Positions 59,226-64,000 of a stretch of 64,000 bases of DNA are shown here, one piece after another (position 1 is the first letter of the stretch; each line of letters begins with the position of its first letter). Under the pieces are notes generated by a model. It did no database searches. It was not told the DNA's origin and saw only the letters and a program-made list of their open reading frames with translations. This stretch comes from Actinomycetes bacterium. Its GTDB lineage: Bacteria > Actinomycetota > Acidimicrobiia > Acidimicrobiales > Ilumatobacteraceae. Made by a program: the position numbers and the translations under genes. The DNA is taken from positions 310,001 to 374,000 of the forward strand of contig JAKOUY010000016.1 in assembly GCA_029782355.1 (NCBI GenBank), written 5' to 3'.

Positions 59226-61625
59226 ATGGGTTCGTTGCGCAACGCCGCCAGCCATGCCGAAGTCATCCGCGGCGCCGTGCGCGAGGCGATGCGTGCTGGT
59301 TCCGGCGCCGATCTGGTCGCCGCCATCATGGCCATCCCGGCCGACGAGCTCGACGTCTTCCTCCATGCCAGCTTCGTCGGGGACGGCGATCGAGAGCTGC
59401 TGACCACCGGCCTCGGAGCCTCGCCGGGCGCGGCCAGCGGGGAGATCGTCCTGACCGCCGACGCCGCCGTCGCCGCGGCCGAGGCCGGCCGGGCGGTCAT
59501 CCTGGTGCGCAACGAGACCTCACCCGACGATGTGCTGGGCATGCAGTCGTCGGCCGGGGTGCTCACCACGCGCGGTGGCATCACCAGCCACGCCGCCGTC
59601 GTCGCCCGCGGCTGGGGGATCCCGGCCGTGGTCGGTGCCGGCGAGTTGGTCATCGACGACGAGGGCGTGCATCTCGATGACCGCGTCCTGCGCCCCGGCC
59701 AGCAGATCTCCATCGACGGGCGGACCGGGCAGGTGTATCTGGGCTCGGCGGAGACCAGCGTGGCCGAGGAGGCGCCCGACGAGATCGTCAGCCTGCTGGC
59801 GTGGGCCGACACCATCCGCCATCGTGCCGACCGGCCCGTGCTGGTGCGGGCCAACGCCGACAACGCCGCCGACGCCGCCCACGCCCGGCGGATGGGAGCC
59901 GAGGGGATCGGCCTGTGCCGCACCGAGCACATGTTCCTGGCCGAAGACCGCCTGCCGCTCGTCCGCCGCTTCATCCTCACCGACGACCCGGCCGAGGCCA
60001 CCGCAGCGCTGGCCGATCTGGAAGCCGCGCAGGAGCACGACTTCGAGGCCCTGCTGGGGGAGATGTCCGGGCTGCCGGTCACGGTCCGCCTGCTGGACCC
60101 GCCCCTGCACGAGTTCCTCCCCAGCCTGGAGCAGCTGATCGTCGCTGAGGCCACGGGCGAGCTGGACGCTGCTGGCCATGCCGAGCTGGCTGCGGTCCGC
60201 CGGATGCACGAGGTCAACCCGATGATCGGCACCCGCGGCGTGCGCCTCGGGGTGATCAAGCCGGGCGTGTACGAGATGCAGGTCCGCGCCCTGTTCCGGG
60301 CGGTCATGGCCCTGGCCGACCGCGGGGTGGAGGCCGACGTCGAGGTCATGATCCCGCTGGTCGTCGACCCGACGGAGATGCATCTGGCCCGGCGGTGGGT
60401 GGCCGAGTCGCTGGCCGACATCGGCTGCACGGCCACCCCGCAGGTCGGGGCGATGCTGGAGACGCCTCGTGCCGCCATCGTCGCCGGCGAACTGTCCGAG
60501 GTGTCCGACTTCTTCAGCTTCGGCACCAACGACCTCACCCAGCTGACCCTGGCCTTGAGCCGTGACGACGTGGGCAGCAAGCTGATCCCGGAGTACGTCC
60601 GCCGCGGCCTGCTGCCCGCCGACCCGTTCGAGGCCCTCGACCAGATCGGGGTCGGGCGGATCATCCGCGTCGCGTGCGAGCACGCCCGGGCGGCCAAACC
60701 GGGCATCAAGATCGGCGTGTGCGGCGAGCAGGGTGGGCATCCCGAATCGGCCCGCTTCCTGGTCCAGCAGGGCGTCGACTACGTCAGCTGCTCCCCGTAC
60801 CGGGTGCCCATCGCCCGCCTGGCGGTGGCCCAGGGTTTGATCGAGGCCGGCCGAGTGGGTGACGACGTCTTCGACGAGATCGCCGCCGAGCTGGCCGCAG
60901 CGAACGCCGCCGGTGTGCCGGGTGGGTCGGCCGCCGAGCCGGCGCGCCCGTCCAGCGCGCCGAGTGCCTCGACGGGGACGGCGGTGCCGTCGGCCGCGCC
61001 GGCGTCGGCGGCCGCCGACGCGGGCGACCACCACTTCCTGGTCATGCACGCCTTGCGGGTCAAGGGCTTCGCCGCGCCGGACGTGCTCGGGGAGATCGCC
61101 GGTCTCGACCCCGCCGACACCGTCGCCGTGCTCGAAGCGCTGGCCGGCGCCGAGCTGACCAAGCACATCCCGGCGCGCAACCTGTGGCAGCTGACTCCCA
61201 CCGGTCGTGCTCGCCACGCCGAGCAGCTGGCCGCCCGCCCGGCCGCCGAGACCGCCGGGCTGCACGAGCCGTACGAGGCCTTCCTGGCGCACAACGTCGA
61301 GTTCAAGGACCTGTGCAACCGCTGGCAGATGCGCGGCCAGGAGCCCAACGACCACACCGACTCGGCCTACGACGACGAGCGCCTCGGCGAGCTCGATGCG
61401 TTGCACGAGGCCGCTGCCCCGGTGGTGGCCCAGTTCGTCGGGGCCGTGGCCCGCTTCGACACCTACCGCCGGCGGCTGGCCGACGCCCTGGCCCGGATCC
61501 ATGCCGGCGAGACCAAGATGTTCACCGGCGTGATGTGCGGTTCGTTCCACGACGTGTGGATGGAGCTGCACGAGGACCTCGTCCAACTGCTCGGCGTCGA
61601 CCGCCACGCCGAGGGCAGCTACTAG
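59226..61625 (+). CDS. PEP-utilising phosphohistidine enzyme (PPDK-like, no ATP-grasp)
   Basis: The 799-residue protein matches the central and C-terminal parts of pyruvate phosphate dikinase. The swivelling domain holds the phosphorylatable His in GGITSHAAVVARG (H122). The PEP/pyruvate TIM barrel (about 215-550) contains GIGLCRTEHMF, GTRGVRLGVIKP, SFGTNDLTQLTLALSRDD and GVCGEQGGHPESARF with the catalytic Cys. The N-terminal ATP-grasp domain (some 340 residues) is absent; only about 60 residues precede the swivel domain. The C-terminus adds a Pro/Ala linker, a winged-helix-like part (HHFLVMHALRVKGFAAPDVL) and a helical domain. The reaction is uncertain. RBS AGAGGGG is present. Confidence 0.85.
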   Translation: MGSLRNAASHAEVIRGAVREAMRAGSGADLVAAIMAIPADELDVFLHASFVGDGDRELLTTGLGASPGAASGEIVLTADAAVAAAEAGRAVILVRNETSPDDVLGMQSSAGVLTTRGGITSHAAVVARGWGIPAVVGAGELVIDDEGVHLDDRVLRPGQQISIDGRTGQVYLGSAETSVAEEAPDEIVSLLAWADTIRHRADRPVLVRANADNAADAAHARRMGAEGIGLCRTEHMFLAEDRLPLVRRFILTDDPAEATAALADLEAAQEHDFEALLGEMSGLPVTVRLLDPPLHEFLPSLEQLIVAEATGELDAAGHAELAAVRRMHEVNPMIGTRGVRLGVIKPGVYEMQVRALFRAVMALADRGVEADVEVMIPLVVDPTEMHLARRWVAESLADIGCTATPQVGAMLETPRAAIVAGELSEVSDFFSFGTNDLTQLTLALSRDDVGSKLIPEYVRRGLLPADPFEALDQIGVGRIIRVACEHARAAKPGIKIGVCGEQGGHPESARFLVQQGVDYVSCSPYRVPIARLAVAQGLIEAGRVGDDVFDEIAAELAAANAAGVPGGSAAEPARPSSAPSASTGTAVPSAAPASAAADAGDHHFLVMHALRVKGFAAPDVLGEIAGLDPADTVAVLEALAGAELTKHIPARNLWQLTPTGRARHAEQLAARPAAETAGLHEPYEAFLAHNVEFKDLCNRWQMRGQEPNDHTDSAYDDERLGELDALHEAAAPVVAQFVGAVARFDTYRRRLADALARIHAGETKMFTGVMCGSFHDVWMELHEDLVQLLGVDRHAEGSY

Positions 61626-61640
61626 GAAGCGGAACCCCCC

Positions 61641-62021
61641 ATGCCAACAACCGATCTGCTGACCGACGTGGGCGGCGAGCCACGCCTGCGTGGCGCCCGA
61701 TGCCCGTCCTGCGGCACGCACACGTTCCCGGCGCAGGACACCTGCCCGCGATGCGCAGCGGCGATGACCGGGACCGACCTCCCAGCCCGCGGGACGGTGT
61801 GGAGCTGGACGGTGCAGCGCATCGCCCCCAAGCCGCCGTACCGGGGGACCGAGCCGTACCAACCGTTCGTCGTCGGCTACGTCGACCTCGGCCCGCTGCG
61901 GGTGGAGAGCCGGTTGTTCGGGCGGCCGGTCGAGGGTTGGTCGATCGACGATCCGGTGATCCTGCGGACCGGGGAGCTGCACGGCGGCTACTGGTTCGAG
62001 CCGGCCGGGACGGGGGGCTGA
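61641..62021 (+). CDS. DUF35 (ChsH2-like) Zn-ribbon/OB-fold protein
   Basis: The 126-residue protein has a rubredoxin-like zinc ribbon (RCPSCGTHTFPAQDTCPRC, four cysteines near residues 21-38) and an OB-fold (GTVWSWTVQRI, PFVVGYVDLG). This is the DUF35/ChsH2 type that pairs with lipid-transfer-type thiolases or MaoC-like hydratases and may bind acyl-CoA. It starts 15 bases after the PPDK-like gene and ends 1 base before the thiolase gene, its probable partner. Confidence 0.9.
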   Translation: MPTTDLLTDVGGEPRLRGARCPSCGTHTFPAQDTCPRCAAAMTGTDLPARGTVWSWTVQRIAPKPPYRGTEPYQPFVVGYVDLGPLRVESRLFGRPVEGWSIDDPVILRTGELHGGYWFEPAGTGG

Positions 62022-62022
62022 C

Positions 62023-63162
62023 ATGGGTGTGTCCATCGTGGGTGTCGGCCTGCACCCGTTCGGGCGGTTCCCCGTCAGCGGGCGGCAGATGGGCCTCACC
62101 GCCGCCCGGGCGGCGCTGGCCGATGCGGGCGTGTCGTGGAGCGACGTCGACTTCGCCGCCGGCGGCAGCCGCGACGGCGGCCATGCGGACGCGCTGGTCA
62201 GCGAGCTGGGCCTCACCGGCACCCCGTTCGTCAGCGTCTACAACGGGTGTGCCACCGGTGGCAGTGCCCTGCTGGCGGCGACCAACGCCATCGAGTCCGG
62301 CCGGGCATCGCTCGCCCTGGCCGTCGGGTTCGACAAGCACGACCGCGGCGCGTTCGCCGCCTCGCCGGCCGAGTACGGGCTCGGCGACTGGTACGGCGAG
62401 GACGGGCTGATGGTCACCACCCAGTTCTTCGCCCTGAAGATCCAGCGCTACCTGCATGACCACGGGCTGGACCCCTCGCTCCTGGCCGAGCTGACGGCGA
62501 AGGCGCTGCGCAACGGGGCGCGCAATCCCAACGCCTGGCGGCGCACCCCGATGCCGGTCGAGGAGATCGCCGCCGCCACGATGGTCAACGACCCGCTGAC
62601 CAAGTACATGTTCTGCAGCCCGAGCGAGGGTGGGGCCGCCGTCGTGCTGACCTCCACGGAGCGGGCCCGTGCCATGGGCGTCCCGGCCGTGGAGCTGCGT
62701 GCCGTCGAGTTCCGCACCCGCAAGTTCGGCACGTTCGAGGTGTTCAGCCCGTGGCTGGCGGCGCAGATCACCGAGGGGGCCACGGTCCACGCGGCGCGCG
62801 CCGCGTTCGAGACCGCCGGCCTCGGCCCGGACGACGTCGACGTCGCCCAGTTGCAGGACACCGAGGCGGGTGCCGAGCTGATGCACCTCGCCGAGTGCGG
62901 GTTCTGCGAGCACGGCGGGCAGGCCGAGCTGATCGAGCGCGGCGATCTGGAGATCGGCGGACGCATCCCGGTGAACACCGACGGCGGGTGCATCGCCAAC
63001 GGCGAACCGATCGGTGCCAGCGGGCTGCGCCAGGTGATCGAGTGCGTGCTGCAACTGCAGGGCCGAGCCGGCGAGCGCCAGGTCCCCGGCGAGCCGCGCA
63101 CCGCCTTCACCCAGGTCTACGGCGCCCCCGGCCTCAGCACCTGCACGGTGCTCGTGCGATGA
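62023..63162 (+). CDS. Thiolase-like (lipid-transfer/SCP2-type) protein
   Basis: The 379-residue thiolase-fold protein has a cysteine at the nucleophile position (FVSVYNGCATGGSALLAATN, near residue 76). The C-terminal motif where thiolases have GHPxGA(S/T)G reads NGEPIGASG, with glutamate in place of the catalytic histidine, and the C-terminal GxG loop is also changed. This is the SCP2/Ltp-like subgroup, of which some members are aldolases acting with a DUF35 partner. The adjacent ChsH2-like protein supports that. The ATG is 1 base after DUF35, and the stop overlaps the next ATG. Confidence 0.87.
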   Translation: MGVSIVGVGLHPFGRFPVSGRQMGLTAARAALADAGVSWSDVDFAAGGSRDGGHADALVSELGLTGTPFVSVYNGCATGGSALLAATNAIESGRASLALAVGFDKHDRGAFAASPAEYGLGDWYGEDGLMVTTQFFALKIQRYLHDHGLDPSLLAELTAKALRNGARNPNAWRRTPMPVEEIAAATMVNDPLTKYMFCSPSEGGAAVVLTSTERARAMGVPAVELRAVEFRTRKFGTFEVFSPWLAAQITEGATVHAARAAFETAGLGPDDVDVAQLQDTEAGAELMHLAECGFCEHGGQAELIERGDLEIGGRIPVNTDGGCIANGEPIGASGLRQVIECVLQLQGRAGERQVPGEPRTAFTQVYGAPGLSTCTVLVR

Positions 63163-64000
63163 CCGGGTTCGTCCTGCCGCTGGCGGAGCGGGCGGCCGCA
63201 ACCCCCGACGAGCCGGCGATGCGCGCCGGCGGGGTGGCCGTCACCTGGTCCGAGGCCGCCGACCGGGTGCTGCGCCTGGCAGCCGCGCTGCGGTCGATGC
63301 CGCTCGGCGACGCCCGGCGGGTCATGGTCATGGCCCGCAACCGGGCCTCCACCGCGGTCGCCCATGCCGCGGCCCTGCTGGGTGAGGCGGCGTCGGTCCC
63401 GGTGAACTCGCGGCTCACGCCCGCCGAGGTCGCCTACCAGATCGACGAGTCCGCCGCCGGGCTGATCGTTGCCGACGAGGCCACCGCTGCCGTGGTCGCC
63501 GAGGCCGCTGCCGGCCGGCCGATCCGGGTCGTCGTGCTCCCGTCGGAGGGCGTGCGCGGCGAGTCGCTCGACGGGCTGATCGGCGACCACCCGGCCACCG
63601 TGCCGGGGCCCGACCAGCGGGTCATCCCGAGCCTGCTGTTCACGTCCGGGACCACCGGCAAGCCCAAGGCGGTCCAGCTCCCACCCACCACCATCGGGCG
63701 CACGCCGACGGTGGCCGGCCTGATCGAGCACGTGCGCGGTTCGCGCCTCGCCCGCGCCGGCACGCACCTCGTGGTCGGGCCGATGTCGCACAACGGGCCG
63801 CTCACCGCGGTGCGCCTGCTGCTCATTGGCGTCCCCCTGGTGATCCACGAGCAGTTCGACGCCGCCGGCACGCTGGCGGCCATCGAGTCGCAGGGCATCG
63901 AGTCGTCGGTCATGGTGCCCACCCACTTCGTCCGCCTGCTGGCTCTACCCGCCGAGCAGCGGGCCACGGCCGACGTGTCCTCGCTGCGCGTCGTCGTTCA
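63159..64000 (+). CDS. Acyl-CoA synthetase (3' end outside window)
   Basis: About 280 residues of an ANL-family ligase are visible and the frame runs off the window end. It contains LLFTSGTTGKPKAVQLPP near residue 160 and VMVPTHFVRLLALP near 255. It is a close paralogue of the ligase at 56277. The ATG overlaps the thiolase stop (ATGA). It probably activates the substrate of this operon with CoA, so that the DUF35/thiolase pair can act on it. Confidence 0.9.
   Translation, partial: MTGFVLPLAERAAATPDEPAMRAGGVAVTWSEAADRVLRLAAALRSMPLGDARRVMVMARNRASTAVAHAAALLGEAASVPVNSRLTPAEVAYQIDESAAGLIVADEATAAVVAEAAAGRPIRVVVLPSEGVRGESLDGLIGDHPATVPGPDQRVIPSLLFTSGTTGKPKAVQLPPTTIGRTPTVAGLIEHVRGSRLARAGTHLVVGPMSHNGPLTAVRLLLIGVPLVIHEQFDAAGTLAAIESQGIESSVMVPTHFVRLLALPAEQRATADVSSLRVVV

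Noticed and set aside
59520-62222. A 900-codon open frame on the minus strand opposite the PPDK-like gene
   Set aside because: Same cause; no domain, and it spans three real genes on the other strand.

Overview
The window is a single GC-rich stretch (about 70% GC) of a bacterial chromosome. Gene content points to the Actinobacteria, and most likely the class Acidimicrobiia (Ilumatobacter/Microthrix relatives): a mycothiol-type arsenate reductase, WS/DGAT-type acyltransferase, DUF35/thiolase/acyl-CoA ligase lipid clusters, a 'sunset'-like repeat protein, and start codons that often sit 6-8 nt behind a TANNNT box (leaderless transcripts). This placement is inference; no rRNA or species marker is present. 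No prophage, insertion sequence or CRISPR array was seen.

Layout. 1-2.6 kb: end of a PotABC-like ABC importer operon. 2.7-6.4 kb: tRNA-Ala, SHOCT membrane protein, arsC with its own palindrome, DUF2461, ribokinase, and a DUF302 / Cys-rich mini-protein / flavin split-barrel operon. 6.3-9.7 kb: decarboxylase relic, luciferase-like oxidoreductase, lipoprotein cytochrome c with DUF2231, squalene-cyclase-like protein. 9.7-16.9 kb: minus-strand peptide ABC importer operon that also carries a beta-lactamase-fold hydrolase and a MarR/GbsR-like regulator. 17-20.6 kb: sulfotransferase, LysM/lysozyme-like wall protein, small membrane protein and two tRNAs. 20.8-26.6 kb: second peptide ABC operon, whose binding protein looks circularly permuted. 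26.8-33.5 kb: tRNA-Ser, tadA, metallo-hydrolase, AI-2E transporter, YcaQ-like protein, cyclophilin, UbiB kinase. 33.7-37.3 kb: MarR regulator, aldehyde dehydrogenase, divergent thioredoxin / DUF2202 pair (DUF2202 broken by an amber codon), tRNA-Thr. 37.4-41.6 kb: holB-tmk, secreted protein, AAA ATPase under a perfect palindrome. 41.8-54.7 kb: EF-G paralogue with a damaged P-loop, cupin, pyruvate:ferredoxin oxidoreductase with a DHOD-like partner, SulP transporter, pectinacetylesterase-like protein, sunset-repeat protein, alpha/beta hydrolase. 54.7-64 kb: two divergent lipid-metabolism operons, each with a closely similar acyl-CoA ligase; one also carries a PPDK-like protein without an ATP-grasp domain.

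How the parts work together. The strongest unexplained signal is a 16-bp pseudo-palindrome (consensus ATACCYYNNKGGGTAT) found four times, each directly upstream of a gene or operon: DUF302 operon, cytochrome c-DUF2231, thioredoxin, DUF2202. It resembles operators of CsoR/CstR-type repressors and suggests one copper- or persulfide-responsive regulon scattered over 31 kb. The two Opp/Dpp operons share an arrangement in which a strong hairpin separates the binding-protein gene from the permease genes. Several intergenic gaps contain nested hairpins or short tandem duplications rather than genes.
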